A stretch of DNA of 64,000 nt. Source: Juglans regia. Lineage: Eukaryota > Streptophyta > Magnoliopsida > Fagales > Juglandaceae. Both the position numbers and the translations under genes were made by a program. Below the pieces are notes generated by a model. It ran no database searches. It saw nothing but the letters and a program-made list of their open reading frames with translations, and was not told the DNA's origin. Position 1 is the first letter of the stretch; each line of letters opens with the position of its first letter. Below, piece by piece: positions 46,001 through 59,111 of the stretch. The DNA is taken from assembly GCF_001411555.2 (NCBI RefSeq), contig NC_049907.1:31686234-31750233 (forward strand). The letters run 5' to 3'.

Positions 46001-46345
46001 TTATTTAATATGTTTAAGAGAATAAAACCATCTAATTAATTAGACTTTTCAACATAATTTAAATCTCATAATATTTTAAATAACTGAAATCATTTTAATA
46101 AAATGACTTCCTACAATTATAATATTTTTGAAGCTCGTCAAAAATATTATAATTGTCTGACTTAAAATCAAACTTAGTCAAATAACACTGGGAACATCCC
46201 ATTTAAAATACTCGCGGCTTTAAAACACTGAGCTAGGTTTAGAAATCACATAATATCTTTAAAAGCATGCCATCGAGATTTAGCACGCATAACGAGACTT
46301 GTAGTTGAATTTGCTTACGTCAGAAAGAAGGAGCGGGGTGTCACA
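43010..46345 (-). repeat. Large LTR or LTR fragment, minus strand
   Basis: On the minus strand it starts TGTGACACCCCGCTCC at 46345, a typical chromovirus LTR start. It then has a C-rich block (45800-45050), CATG/CAC-rich repeats (44650-44200) and a possible end GGGATTACA at 43010. The left boundary is uncertain and no target duplication was found. Short open frames inside look like chance. Confidence 0.6.
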
Positions 46346-46598
46346 GTTTGATATGTGTTCAATCAAAACAACCTATAAAATCATTTAAACATGCAGTAAA
46401 AAATTCCTCATTACTTGAATTGACTCATAGTACTGGTTGATATTTAAATGGTATCTCCATATTCTTCTCAATCTAATGGTACATCTGAAAGGTAAAATAA
46501 GACTTCAAAAGATATGGTCAAATGCATGCTCTTTAATTTAGGCTATAGGAGCAATGGTGGGGGAAAACACTACTTTGATCTTATTTTTTCTTGAATAG
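46346..46598 (+). pseudogene. Ty1/copia integrase remnant
   Basis: Near 46440-46500 the plus strand gives VSPYSSQSNGTSER, the copia integrase segment with the catalytic Glu, followed by KDMVKCMLFN and, after a shift, FLN at the right edge. Stops and shifts are present. The LTR at 46599 inserted here. Confidence 0.6.
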
Positions 46599-49500
46599 TG
46601 TAACAGTCGGTTAGAAATTCAATGGTGGAATTTCTATTGGCTTTAGGAACCTCGTAAAAACTTCATAAATTTTCACAAATCGACAAATCGCATAGGTTTT
46701 AGTCTGTCAACATAGTCAGTGTTATCCCTCACTATGGTGCCAAAAGTGCGATTCTAATTATTTGAGTAGTTATAAGTCTTAGAATGCGTTGTGATCTGTG
46801 CCATTAGACTGAGTTGATTATTTAGGACTTTATGGCGCAATAAGTCCATTTTCATATTTTCAAACGAAACGCCTATTTGAAACAATGAAATTATTTTTAG
46901 AGATACTTCGGGGTTGAATTTTGATAAACGATTTTCACTTTAAGTAAAAATGAATATTTATGATTTTGTAGTACTAAGTTTATTATTCACTTTTCTAGAG
47001 TGAATAGTAACCTTGGTAAACTCACCAAGTGCAGTATTTTCAAAATCACAGTGTTGAATGTCCAAACTAAATAGAGAAGTTTTATTTGGACACTTGTCAA
47101 GATCTTAGCCACATATAGTGAATAGTACTAGACACTTGGCACCATGAGGAACGTTTGATGGATTTGAAGGAATCAAGATGTGAGATCATGCCACCTAAGC
47201 AAAAACCCTATTCCATCTGGCCATTCAAATTGTGCCAAATCAAAGAGGAATTTCCACCCTAATGAAATCCCATATGGTTGGAATCCAACTAAGAATCCAA
47301 AAGCATGGTTGAAATTGAAATTCTAAATGGTTTTATCCACACCATAAAGTTGACCTCCAAACCCTAAATGAATCAGTTTCTAGCATTGTGTTTAATCGTT
47401 TGATTAAATTACTTCTACAAGCTATTAAACCTTTAAATTTGTGTTAGCACATATTATCCAACCTTTTTAACCTTGGAAAATTGACTGGGCAAGAGATATT
47501 GGATTTGGGTTGATAGCAACCCAAACCCTCTTAAAACCCCAAAATTTAGGCCCATTCGGTTTAAGCTCATAAAGGCCTACGAATTTGACCACATTAGCAT
47601 TGGTTCTTGGCTAAGTTTTGCACCTGCACTTGGTTGACTAGATCTTTTCAAAAGAATGGCCCAGAAGATTCTTAAAAAGGTTAAAGGGCCACCTCAATCT
47701 TTCAATTTCACACTCAACCTTGAGAAAATATCTTTGGTTGATTTTTGTATATTGAATTGAGTAGAAAAGACCAATACTCAATCTCCATTTCAAACTTATA
47801 ATCTTCTATAACTTTTCTAAGAAGCCCTCCAGCCCACTTCCCAGGGAAATCATTTCTCCTTTACACTATTCCTTGATAAAACACAAAAGACACTCTCTGG
47901 TAGATTTTCTTAACTATCTTTTAGGCCTGATGCAAAGCTTTTGTAAGTGTTTTCTTGCCAAGTTCCCTTCATAACATTTGCTTTATTTTTTAGTCTAGTT
48001 TACATGGATATCTTATTTGGTCCATTTGGAGATCATTTGGTCGGTAAAAAGTTGTTTTAACCCCAGAAAGGTCAATCTAGGCATTAAATTGGAGAGTGTG
48101 TTATATTTTGGAGTTTTTGACCAAGCTAAGGAATCGATCTTGGTCCGAAAATTTTATGGATTACTATTAACATGTGTATATAATTATTGGTTGAGGATTT
48201 TTTGCATGATTAAAAGTTTTGGTGAAAGATTTTCTTAGATCTAGAATCTTAGAAACTATAAGAGGAAAAACAGTTTCTGTTTTGAGAAAGTTTAAATCTT
48301 TTATGGTTTAATCTTATTCCAATGGCTTTGATAATTTTATTCGATGATCCTAAGCCTCTTATATACATGTTAGAATGTTGTTTTGAATATATTTTATGTT
48401 AGTTTCAAATATATGAAATTGTATGCAAGAAGATATTCGGGTAGGCTAGAGTGATGATGTTCTTGGCTAAATTCATGTTTTTGTTGAATTTTTAACAATG
48501 TGATCTTGAGTTTAAAGCTTAGATCTGTTTTAGGAAACCTTTGTAAACCATGTAATTTTTTGGTTTGAAGATCACATGTTTTTAAGTCTTGGATCAAGAT
48601 GTTGATCAAAACAAGTTAGAAACAAAAATCTATTTTGAACTTAGAAGAAAAACAAAAAAGTTCAAGTATGGGTTTAGTGATTTTGATGACTTTTGTTTAT
48701 GATTCAAAACATGATTATTCTTAGGATTATGTTATGAGTATATTAGAAGAAAATCTTGGTTTAATCATGAGTTTTGAAATTTGAAAGAATTGCAACAAAA
48801 ATCAAGGGAAGTAGCCTATGTAAGTTTTGGCACCTATAGAGTTTTAATGGTTGTGTTTAGTTTTAAATTTTTCTGAATTGATATTTGAGTTTATGACAAA
48901 ATTTACATGAGGTATGTAAATTTTGGTGATTTTTGGAGTTAGAATGTAGAATTCTTAAGTTAGGGGTAAAATTGTCATTTTCCCACATGTAGAGGGTAAA
49001 ATGGTAATTTTATTCTAAGTTAATATTTTTCCATACTTCTAATTGTTAGTGATTAAATTCTAACTTTTAGAAATCACTACTTTCAGTTTCTCATGATCGC
49101 ACTTGAGTTTTTTCTAGAAACACGAAGACCGAGGTAAATTAGCTTTTAACTTACTAGCAGTTTACTGTATATGAGTGATAAGTAATGGAACTAAAGTGTA
49201 TATATGTATATTATCATATGTGCCATGCCAAGTCATTATATATTTATCTATTACACAAAATTTATTCTATCACGAGTTATTCATTTGTTACACAAGATAT
49301 TCTATCACGTATTGTTATATATTGCTATACATTGCAAGTATGTCATGTTAAGTTAAGTATGTCATGTGTTACATGTATTTCATGTCATGTAGCATTCAGT
49401 ATTGCAAGTATGATATGTTAAGTATGTTGTCTGTTATATGTTATGTCATGTTATGAAATGTTTATATCTCAAGCAAGTCGTATATTTTGAGTTACGTTCA

Positions 49501-50096
49501 AGTCAGTATTTTTTGAGTTATGTATAGGATACAAATGATGCAATCACTATGATTGTCTGAGCATCTCGATTTGTAATTCACGCGAGGTACTTCTGGCAAA
49601 ATGGTTTTGATTGTCAGAATTCAGTTCAAGTTCAGTTATGCAGATACTCCTAGGGTAATCATTCTGATTATTAGAGTATCTCATTTAAAATACTCATGAT
49701 GGAATAATTTTGATTGTCTGAGTATCTTTGACGGAATATGTTGGGCAGAATCATTCTAATTGTTCACTATTCTTGATGAAATGACTGGTGGAATCATTTT
49801 GATTGTCAGAATTCAACTCCAAGTTCATGTTAAGTAAATAAGTCAGTTCAAGCTCATGTAAAATTAAGTTTCAGTTCATGCCAAGTTAAGTTTCAGAATT
49901 CAAGTCCAAGTTCATGTTAAATAAAGAAGTCAGTTCAAGTTAATAGTTAAGTTTCAGTTCGTGTCAAGTTAAGTTTTAGAATTCAATTCCAAGTTCATGT
50001 TAAGTAAAGAAGTTAGTTTAAGTTCATGTAAAGTTAAATTTCAGTTTAAGTTCAAGTTCATGTAAAGTTAAGTTTCAATTCAAGTTCAAGTTCATA
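46599..50096 (+). repeat. Tekay-type LTR, truncated, third copy
   Basis: It starts TGTAACAGTCGGTTAG and aligns with 1329-3900 and with 9626-12560, closest to 1329-3900. After about 49460 the alignment fades, and 49820-50096 is a degenerate tandem array of AAGTTCATGTTAAGTAAAG-like units. No LTR end, PBS or coding region follows. Confidence 0.8.
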
Positions 50097-51557
50097 AAGT
50101 ATGGCAAAGTCCGCCCATTAAGAAACTTTAAAACCTTTAAATACTTAAACTTATAATTTACTCACTTAATACCTTTCAAAAGCAAGATATAAAATTATAG
50201 GACCAAGCAAAACCTTTGAACCAAACCTCTAGCATTCTAAAAATAGATTACCATCCAACCTCAACACAAGGCACATGATACCAACATATATAATTTAAAA
50301 TCACTATAATCACCACCTATGATTAAACCAAGCTTAATAAACAATATAGCATTTTTGAAATATAGGAAAATACATAGCAAAACAACTATAACACCATTCG
50401 GTTTGGGCCAAAAACAGGGCATACATATTTATTTGCAATATAGGAATTTAATTACACCAAAACACAAGCTAAAACAACTTAGTGAGCTACCAAAATCACA
50501 TTAAAAATAAATAAGTCAAATTAGGATTTTTAGCTTAAGTTCTTAGCTCCTTTTAGAACACAAGTCGAAGACCAAGTAGAGGTATAGCCATGTGGATGAA
50601 GAGCAACACGATATCACTGTTTTAAACCCCAAAACTGAAACATAAAAAATATCAAAAGAAAACCCACTTGATCAACCATGGCTAAATTTGAAATACACAA
50701 AGGAGAAGGATTAAGGGTACTTTTACCTTGTTAGTTTCCTCTTGAGAAAAAGGAAAATTGATGCTTGGCTTGAAGGAGATGAGAGGAATTTGGTTTCTTG
50801 AAGAACAAAAGAGAGGAGAAGAAGAGAGGATAGGCTTTAGCTTGCTTGGAAAGGGAGTGAAGATTTATTTCTTTTCTCTTGGGTGAGGGTCGACGGTTAT
50901 GGGAGGGTTTTTCTCTTCTCTCTTTTTGACTTGCCTTAGACGATGGGTGCAATAGCTTCCTTAGGAAGCTTATGGGTCAAAGGGCTTGATGGCTTACTTT
51001 AGAAGCCTACGGGTGAAAAGGGGTAGAAAGGGAATTGATTTTTAACTCTTACCTTTTTGTGTAGCTTTGGCCGATGGTTGCAAGGATGGAATGCTTTAGT
51101 ATAGTTTTTATTTTATTTTATCTTATTTTCTCTTTTGACTTGCCTTAGACGATGGGTGCAAGGAAAGGGACAAGAAGTCAATAGTTTCCCTAGGAAGCTT
51201 ATGTCCAAGGAAGGAAAAAGAATTGGTTGATTTGGTCAAAACTTATCACATAAGTTTGGGAGTTGGATGGTGGAGATCTATCCACATCAAGGGTAATTTT
51301 CACCTACCAATCCAATGGTAGAGAATAAAAGGGTCATTTCTTAAATAAATAAAATTAAAGGACTTAAGGCAAAATATTTCAAAATCTTAAAAATAATACC
51401 CTTGATTTATTTTAATAAATCATATTTTAAAAAAATAAAGTATACTCATCTCAAAATAAAATAATTAAAAGTAATAAAAATCTTTATCTCAAAATATTTA
51501 ACTTAAATAATTAATAACATGATGTAAAGACCTACGTAGTAGGACTCGGGTATTACA
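50097..51557 (-). repeat. LTR fragment, minus strand
   Basis: On the minus strand it starts TGTAATACCCGAGTCC at 51557 and runs into the tandem array near 50097 without a recognisable end. A GGCCCAAACCG-like word near 50400 recalls chromovirus LTRs. Confidence 0.55.
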
Positions 51558-51988
51558 GAAACGCTTGGGTGTACATTGGGTGCACTGGTACTCTTCCAAC
51601 GTGGAGCTTCCACTGGTGCGGGTTGCCGTACTGGTAGCAGAGAACTCCTGTGTATCTGGTGGTGGCCAATGTTTTCCTCAGCAACTCACAATAGCTAGCG
51701 CGAAGGTCCCTGTTGGCCCTAGGACTTTGCACGGTGAGTTCCAGGCACAACGACCTCCGTTGGCTCTGTCTAGCCATTCAAAGTTGTGCCAGACATAGAC
51801 ATAGTTGCTAGTGAAGGGCGACTGGCAGCCAACTTGCTGTCACGAACCTATATTACGTGCACCCATTCTACCACTGTACATGTCCTACGACACAAATGAT
51901 TATACAATAGAAACCATAGCATAACAATAGAATTTCAAATATTTGAAGGAATGAAGACTTACTGGAAATATTTGCTCATAAATATTAA
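51558..51988. other. Unassigned, GC-richer segment
   Basis: Bases 51558-51850 are GC-richer than the neighbours and open on the minus strand for 74 codons, but I recognise no domain. Confidence 0.3.
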
Positions 51989-52195
51989 GGTCCCTTTTAG
52001 ATAGTGAAAGTATTTCATCTCATCTCATCATTATAACTTTCTTAAATTTTCACACAAAATAAATAAACAATTCAACTTTTTCAAATCTAAAACAATAATA
52101 ATATTAAAAAATAACATTTTAATAATATTTATTCAACTTTTAACTTTAATCTCAATTTAACTCTTCTCATTTCAACTTACTATTCAAATAGTAAC
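51989..52195. mobile_element. Tourist-like MITE, 207 bp, TAA duplication
   Basis: It starts GGTCCCTTTTAGATAGTG, contains CATCTCATCTCATCATTA and ends ACTATTCAAATAGTAAC, flanked by TAA (51986-51988 and 52196-52198). It is the reverse orientation of the 60703 family. Confidence 0.75.
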
Positions 52196-52330
52196 TAAAT
52201 GCAATCTGTATGAGCTTTTCCAGCTATCAACGGATGCGTATGCTCCTTTAAGAACTTCGTCACTTTTTTAGCTTTCTTTAATTTTTGGAATGTTAGGTCC
52301 TCATGCACCATTTGCAATTGAAACAACAAC

Positions 52331-54046
52331 ATTAGAGCACGAGTACGTAGTGAACTAGGCATTGTTAAATTTTGGCCAAATTTTAGCTAGTTTACTTAAA
52401 AAATATCTACATCAAACTAACTAAATCTATAAATCATTTGTATCATCTTCTTGGCTGGCTAGATTTAGCCAACCTAAATTGTTGGCCAAATTATTTTTTG
52501 GCCTTAAAATAATCTTCCTGGTTGTGGGAGGCAACGCGCGAAGTTCCTTATTCAGTGAATATTCATAAGGCTATGAGTATATATTTATCTATGTTTTGCC
52601 TTTTTGCTGACAATGGGCTGCGGGAATGAGTTAAGCTATACAACTTCTTACTATTCACACAACCTCTACGATTTCAAAACTATGTGTTTTGGTATAGCAG
52701 CAAGGAACCCATTTGATTTTCCCCCTTGCGTCATTACCCCCCATGCGCGCGCGTGCATACATTGTCCCTCATCCCTCCCCTACGTTGTTGCATCCATCTC
52801 CCCCCCCATTCAACATTCAGCGTCATTTAACATTTCTAGTCATCAAAATAAAAATGAATCATTGATAAGAAAATTTCTTTCCAAAAAGAATTATAATCCA
52901 CTATGGATCATGATTCAAAGAGTAAAAAACATTCGAAAAAAATCAGAGATTCTATGTATATGTAAAAAAAAAAAAAATCAAAGACACTGGGTATATGTAA
53001 AAACATTTCCAATAATACATGTGTATATGTAAATAAAAAACTTCGAAGGATTCAAGAAAGAGGCGTTGGGTATGAAAACCTCAGTATCTCTTCTTGTAGA
53101 AATTGAAGATAAAAAGAATTGAAAATAGAATCTCTAAGCAAATAACAGATTGTGATCAGTATAAAATTAAAAATAATCTATAAAATTGAAAATACAATCT
53201 GTAAAATTGAAAAGATAAGAAATTGAAAAAAATAATATCCAAACACAATCTGTAAATAAACACTCAATAGATCCCATAAATAGTTAGAACCAACTGCGAC
53301 GGTAGTTGTTTTCGTCATGTGTCTTGAATTTTCTGGATGGTTGCGGTTGGTTGTTGTCAAAACTTAACGGAGCAGAGGTTTAGACTGGCAGAGGAAGAGC
53401 GTCACGATTGTTCTTCATGGATCTTGGCGAGACGGCGATGCAAAAGAGAGGAGGTAGCCTCGTTCTATATCAGAGAGAAAAATAGAGAGAAAGAGAGACA
53501 GATATGGAAGATGGTGCCTTAGGAGAGAGAGTTTAATGAGAAATGAATCTGCAGTCTCAGCGCAGCAGTTGACAAAGAGAATGTGGTAGTCGACAGAAGA
53601 TGTGAAGAACCGTGACGTGGGGCCAGAGACCAGGTTCGAGTGTGTGGTGTGTGATAATAGACCGATAGTTGAGTAGATTTTTTCTACGGCAAGAGTATAC
53701 TATACTACTACAAGAAGCTTGGTATATCCAAACTTGGTGTTGAATTCAGAGTATATAATATTGACAGCAGTAGAAATGTTGTTAAAAAATTATATTGGTT
53801 GGAATAATATGAATGTTAAGAAAATTAATGTGTATTTTTTTAATAACGAATTAATATTTTAGTTATTAATAGAATTAAAATAAATGAAAATATTAAAATT
53901 AATATTTTAATAGAATAATGATAGATTTTGAGAGTTTGTTATTTAGTATTGTTGAAAAGTGTCTAACTAAATTTTAAAAAATAAATTTTCTAATCAAAAT
54001 TTAATTAAAAAATAGTTAGGTCACTACTAATACTCTTAGTGCAAGA
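52331..54046. mobile_element. Possible non-autonomous DNA transposon with imperfect terminal inverted repeats
   Basis: The left end ATTAGAGCACGAGTACGTAG and the right end, reverse complemented (CACTAAGAGTATTAGTAG), are similar over about 20 bp. AT-rich sub-ends follow and there is no transposase inside. Target duplication not established. A GTTGGCTAAA-like MITE motif occurs near 52375-52510. Confidence 0.35.
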
Positions 54047-54091
54047 AGACAAGGTAGTGTCGAGTCATAATAGAATTGATCTAACAATTAG

Positions 54092-54270
54092 GCCTTGTTT
54101 GATTATAAAATGAGATAGAAAAAAATTGAAAATTAAATAAATATTATTAAAATATAAAATTTTTAATATAATTTTTATTTTAAAATTTAAATATATAAAA
54201 TAATTTATTATATTTTATATATAAATTTTAAAAATTTATTTTAATTAAATAAAATTAAACCACATTATTT
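54092..54270. mobile_element. Degenerate tourist-like MITE remnant
   Basis: GGCCTTGTTTGATTATAAAATGAG start and AT-rich interior match the family at 51989 and 60703; the far end is eroded. Confidence 0.45.
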
Positions 54271-55334
54271 ATGATGTTACAGCTCTAGCCGTCAGAACAC
54301 GCTTTATTTCATTTATTAGTTCCATCACTTGCGACTTCAGCTTTATTTCATTTCAGCTCCACCTACGACAACACATGAGCTCCTCCAAATGCTAAAAACA
54401 CAGCTCCCTTTCCGCATTGACAATCACCTTACTCATGCCCCGACTCATGCCCCCAACTCTTCTTATGTGTAGATTTAACCGCCGCCCCACCGCTGCAACA
54501 GTGAGCTCAGCGAAGGTTTTTTCGCTCTCTCTACTGACTAATAGCATACGTTTTGGATTAGTGCATGTTCTGAAAATATTTTCTGCGCATCTTTTTTCTT
54601 AATATTTGTTGGGTACTAATCATGTTTTGATTAAACTATAATTACGAGATCATGAATTATAGTTTGTTGTAATCGAATTTTATATGTTTTTTGGTGTTTA
54701 ATACGATGCCTTTTGCTTTCTTTCGTTGTATGTTTAGCTGTGTAAAGTGCTCAAGGGCTTTGCTTTTTTTTTTTATTAGCTTGAAACCAATAAGAAACAT
54801 ATACCGACCTGTAACGAGCTAGACGTTTACATGGATATTCTTCATCTCTTACATTTTCTTAATCATTAAATTTATTAGGCAACAAGATTCTTGTTGAGAA
54901 GAGTCCTGCAGAGAGCAGATAAAAAATTCTACTAGTCCTATCTTGGAATGGGCTGTTTTAGAAAAAAGGTAAAATTACCATTAACTCAACCTTTCTCGCT
55001 GTCTTTTTATATTTACGCTATCAATTACACGAATAATTTTTAGTTAGATTATATATTGCATCCATATTTTGTTCATGCACATATTTACCTAAAAAGCTTC
55101 CATAGTCTCTTTAAATGTTGATAGTTTCTTGAGATATAGCTATCCTATTTTATTGCATTGTTTTTATTTCGTGGAAAACAATCATGCAATATGAAACTTG
55201 CAAAATAATATCTAGCATCACATTAGTAAAATATTAAGGGCGAGTTTGGCAACTCAGATCAAACATAAAATTTTCAACTCAGTTTTCGTAGTGAAATGAA
55301 ATAAATATCCAAATGGTCATTTACAAACAAAACC
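54271..55334. other. Intergenic
   Basis: No gene recognised. Bases 55241-55334 (GGGCGAGTTTGGCAACTCAG..) look like a truncated MITE abutting the LTR fragment at 55335. Confidence 0.4.
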
Positions 55335-55552
55335 TGTAACAGCCCGCTACAACTTTAATGGTGAAATTTCTATAGGTTTTAAAAATATCGTGAAAACACA
55401 GTAAGTTTTTACGATTAGACCAATTGCGTAGGTTTGAGTCTGTCAGCATAGTCAGAGCTATCACTTAGAAGTGTGATTTTTATTTATTTGAGTTAGTTAG
55501 AAGTGTCAGTTTGAGGTATGGTCTGCGCCATTAGACTCAGTTGATTATTTAG
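55335..55552 (+). repeat. Tekay-type LTR fragment, first 218 bp
   Basis: TGTAACAGCCCGCTAC and the following bases align with the starts of the LTRs at 1329, 9626 and 46599 (for example GCGCCATTAGACTCAGTTGA), then break off at 55552. Confidence 0.85.
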
Positions 55553-57658
55553 AAGGGTTTTTGGGTATCGCCTCTTCCCCGTCCTTTCTCCACTCGGTTG
55601 CGACGATTGTTCCGTAGTAAGAACATCTGTTTTCTTCCAATTTTATAAAACCATTTAGGTCAAGTAGAATGAGGGTGTATGCTTAACATTTTACTCAATT
55701 TGTGTTGGCTAAAGTAGTTAACAAATTCCTGTTAACGAAATAGAGTTGCTTTTCTCTTTCATTTTACTCAATTATTGTTTACTGTTACCACTTTCTCCTA
55801 CAGCATTTTTTCCCTTAAATTGTAGATATGAAGGGCATGCCCAGTTATAGTGATAGTTGAAGTAATCAGTGCTGTGACCTTTGCATTTCATACGCACCTC
55901 AATGGAACTTAATTTTATAACGAAGTTGATAATGCAAATGTAATATGATAGGAGACTGCAGTTTTGGATATTGAGTCGAAATTGCTGGTCTATGACACTG
56001 AACGTAGTCATACCCGTTTGGTTAGATTACTAATCCATTAATGGTGATTATTGCTTTTTGGGCCTGACTCAGGTTGTAAAGGGATAAAGTGGAGCTTGGG
56101 TAGATTTGAAAAAACAAAGAAGGGTTTTGTAGGGCAGCTACAGTTAATATGGAAATTGTTAGGATACCCTAAGCAAATACATGAAAAGTTGATGGGTCAT
56201 GTTTATAAAATTGAATTTCTAGATGCGTCATGTTTATGAAATTGCATTTCTAGACCTAGTGTTATATAACTTACTAATGACAAGATAAAAAAAACAGTTA
56301 ATGATTAATGATTAGTCCTTTTAAAGTTTATCGATCATGTAGCTTTAATTATAAATGAGTTTTACTGGAGCATGCCACCTATGGGAGGAGATTGTAATAC
56401 CCTGCCCATTAGGACGGTTGGAAATATAAGAGGGGATCCAGATTGTGACACACATTCTGTCGGCCCTAAAAATATCATCGACTGACATGCATGGTTACTT
56501 AATTTGTGATATATATTGGTGAGTGGAGCTTGACGCAAATGAAGTGGGGGGGGGGGGGGGGGGAATTGGGGTGGGGATTATATATATATAGCCATATATT
56601 TATATATAGGTATCGATAATGATATTGCTTAGGCTAGCTAGGTCGTATCATTTATATATGCTATATATATATATATGTGTAATCATTATATACCTCTATT
56701 ATTTGCCTATAACACTCCCAAATAATTCACTATTTTTTTCTATCGTATTGAGGGGGAAAGGCCGAAAGCTAATTTGGGGGTGAGCCTAGCTAGCTAGTGG
56801 GCGCCTGATGTGGAATGAGGCACTGTTGCTGGCATTGTGTTGCACTTGAGGTCCATGATGGTGACTCAACAACTACTTCTTTGGCCAACTAAGACATGAA
56901 ACTTCTTTCCCGTTTAGGTTTACCTATCAACAACATTTGTAGTTCGAACACTCAACATTGAGCACAAAATGAGCACATGTTTTCTGCACGAAAGTTAAAA
57001 GGGTTTGGAATTTGGAGAGAGTTTTTCTTTTTACAAGATTTCCCCTTTTATCCAATCTTTTTCATTTATTTACTGGGAATTTTTTGCTTTTCTTTCTTTT
57101 AAAATTGTTTCCCTATCCTCCCTTAGCTGATCTCATCTTTATTCTACTTTTATGATCGTTCCAAAAAACTGTCCATCTCTCTAGAGCTACTCATGATCTT
57201 TTTAACCTAACAATAATATGCACATAGTCTACCTTCACTTGCTCAAGAATAAGCAGGAAATAAAGTGAAAGAAATGAAAACATAATATAACTTTGTTAAT
57301 ATGAATTGCAAATTTCGTCGAAAATGGTTTCCTTAGCCTTCTGTACTGCATTTCAGTTCGATTAGCCCCCATGTGGTGCTCTTTCCCTCGATTATTGTTA
57401 TAGAAAATATTTGTTGATTATGTGTCTCAAATATGCAAAATCAATTCCTACATTTGTTGGTGTAGTCAATTATTATTAACAAAGGATACGAGAATAAGAA
57501 TATACCAGTGTTATCACAACCACTTTTTAGAACCAATCTGTCTCACCTTAGTTTCCCCACAGAAAATTTTCCACTTCGACCTTAGGCCTTCTAGTTAAGT
57601 AATAAACCAGTACGTCACTGGTTTATACTGTTGTTTCCCCAATTGCACTCATTGACGT
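55553..57658. other. Intergenic with low-complexity DNA
   Basis: No gene recognised. GGGAGGAGAT followed by TGTAATACCCTGCCC at 56383-56407 resembles a purine tract and LTR start, but nothing further supports it. An 18-G run (56546-56563) and AT microsatellites (56580-56680) follow. Confidence 0.4.
56546..56563 (+). repeat. Homopolymer of 18 G
   Basis: Eighteen consecutive G, followed by G-rich then TATA-rich sequence; length is prone to assembly error. Confidence 0.9.
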
Positions 57659-57793
57659 CTTTGTTGCTTCAATAAACCAGTGGAAGATTGCTCTTCCATG
57701 ATATATTTTGACAGTAACATATCCTGCATATTGGTTGTCTTCCTCCAAAGGCTGGCCTGGATTCATTTGCACTCTGTCTGCTTCTTGTCCTTG
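57659..57793 (-). pseudogene. Orphan exon fragment of a serine carboxypeptidase-like protein
   Basis: On the minus strand the translation has the N-terminal signature of plant type II serine carboxypeptidase-like enzymes: [30 protein letters not shown]. In these enzymes this precedes the oxyanion segment and the catalytic Ser exon. Here the open frame continues only about 20 residues of unrelated sequence to a stop and neither the catalytic Ser, Asp or His region nor a signal peptide is visible nearby. It is a captured or decayed first exon. Confidence 0.65.
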
Positions 57794-57856
57794 ACTTCTT
57801 GAACTTGAGAGTATAGTGCCTTTATATAAGAAGGGAGTGATCCTTTTTCTTTTCAC

Positions 57857-58736
57857 AAATGGCTAGTGTCAGATTTTTTGCTGTTGGTGTACTCATATAC
57901 AGGAGTATATATATTATATTGAGTATGAAACAGACTATTGCTACTGGACTGTCTAGTAAATAAATTTCTATGCTTAATTTCCATGTAAATCCGTTAAACA
58001 TATGCACCAGCTTAATATATATGACTAGATATATATATAATTCATATTTTTGGCTGTTGGATTATTTTTCTGGTTTTATTCAAATCTGACATACTTAAAT
58101 GTGGAAGCCAAAAAACTCAAATTTTTGGGGGTTTCTGAAATGGTGGATGTGCTAATCATATTTTAAGGCTAGAAATATATTTAGAGTAGTAGAACTTCAT
58201 GTAAGTTTGCCAGTCTTGGTAATTTCGAAAAGGGTCAAAATCCGATTCTTCAAAAGTGTATGGGTCCAATTGTAATGTTGATCAAATTGCTGTTTTTTGT
58301 GCTCTGGGAGTTTTTTTAACCAATTTCCCAGAAACACAAGGTTTTCTTGTGCTGTAAATGAACAAATTTGTTTCCATGAGGTAAAATGATGCTAGAAAAT
58401 TACTAAGACTAGTCTATTATGCAGCAGATTCAATTTTCCTAAACAAGTCACATGTTTCAATCCAAAACAGTATCCCATATGTAATTAGACTAGTCTTAGT
58501 CTTGTCTACTGCACTAATATATTGGACACCCATTATTATTTTAATGCATTATCTTATTGCAAGGTGAGATTATATTTCTTCTAACTAGCTTCATTTAATT
58601 CACGTTTGTTATTATTACATCTCAAGTGGGGCGAAAAAAGGATGGTTTACCATTCCACCATGACCGAGCTATTTGGGGTAGTCTATTTTTGTGTTAGATA
58701 TGATTCTAACATAAATGAAATGTCGTTTAAATGTAG
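57857..58736. other. Intergenic, AT-rich
   Basis: No gene recognised; could hold the promoter or earlier exons of the transposase-like gene that follows. Confidence 0.4.
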
Positions 58737-59111
58737 ATGACCAGGTGGGAGACAGTGGCTGAGGTCTGCCCAGAGGCCAAGCAATCCATGCTAGAAGATT
58801 TGTGTTGTACTTATGTTGACATCAGTTCATACCACAGCCCAAGAGAGGCTGATCAGGCCAGCTCAGATGATGAAACCCAGCCTCCAAGCCATCCATGGGA
58901 GCCTCCATGTGCGAACCCAATTCTGGAGGCCAAGGCTAATAGAGAACCCTCCCCGAGGGGAGAACCAGAGCCTGATAGAGTTCAAAATGGTATAGTTGAC
59001 ATTTGCGGGGTTTTTTAATAAAGACTGAGTTTTATCATTGGTGTGTAAGTATGACTTAAACAAATGAGATCTCTGACTAGACATTATTGTTATTATGTCA
59101 TACAGGTGAGA

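Noticed and set aside
51553..51798. Opposed open frames of 74 and 77 codons
   Set aside because: They overlap on both strands in a GC-richer segment and match no family I recognise.
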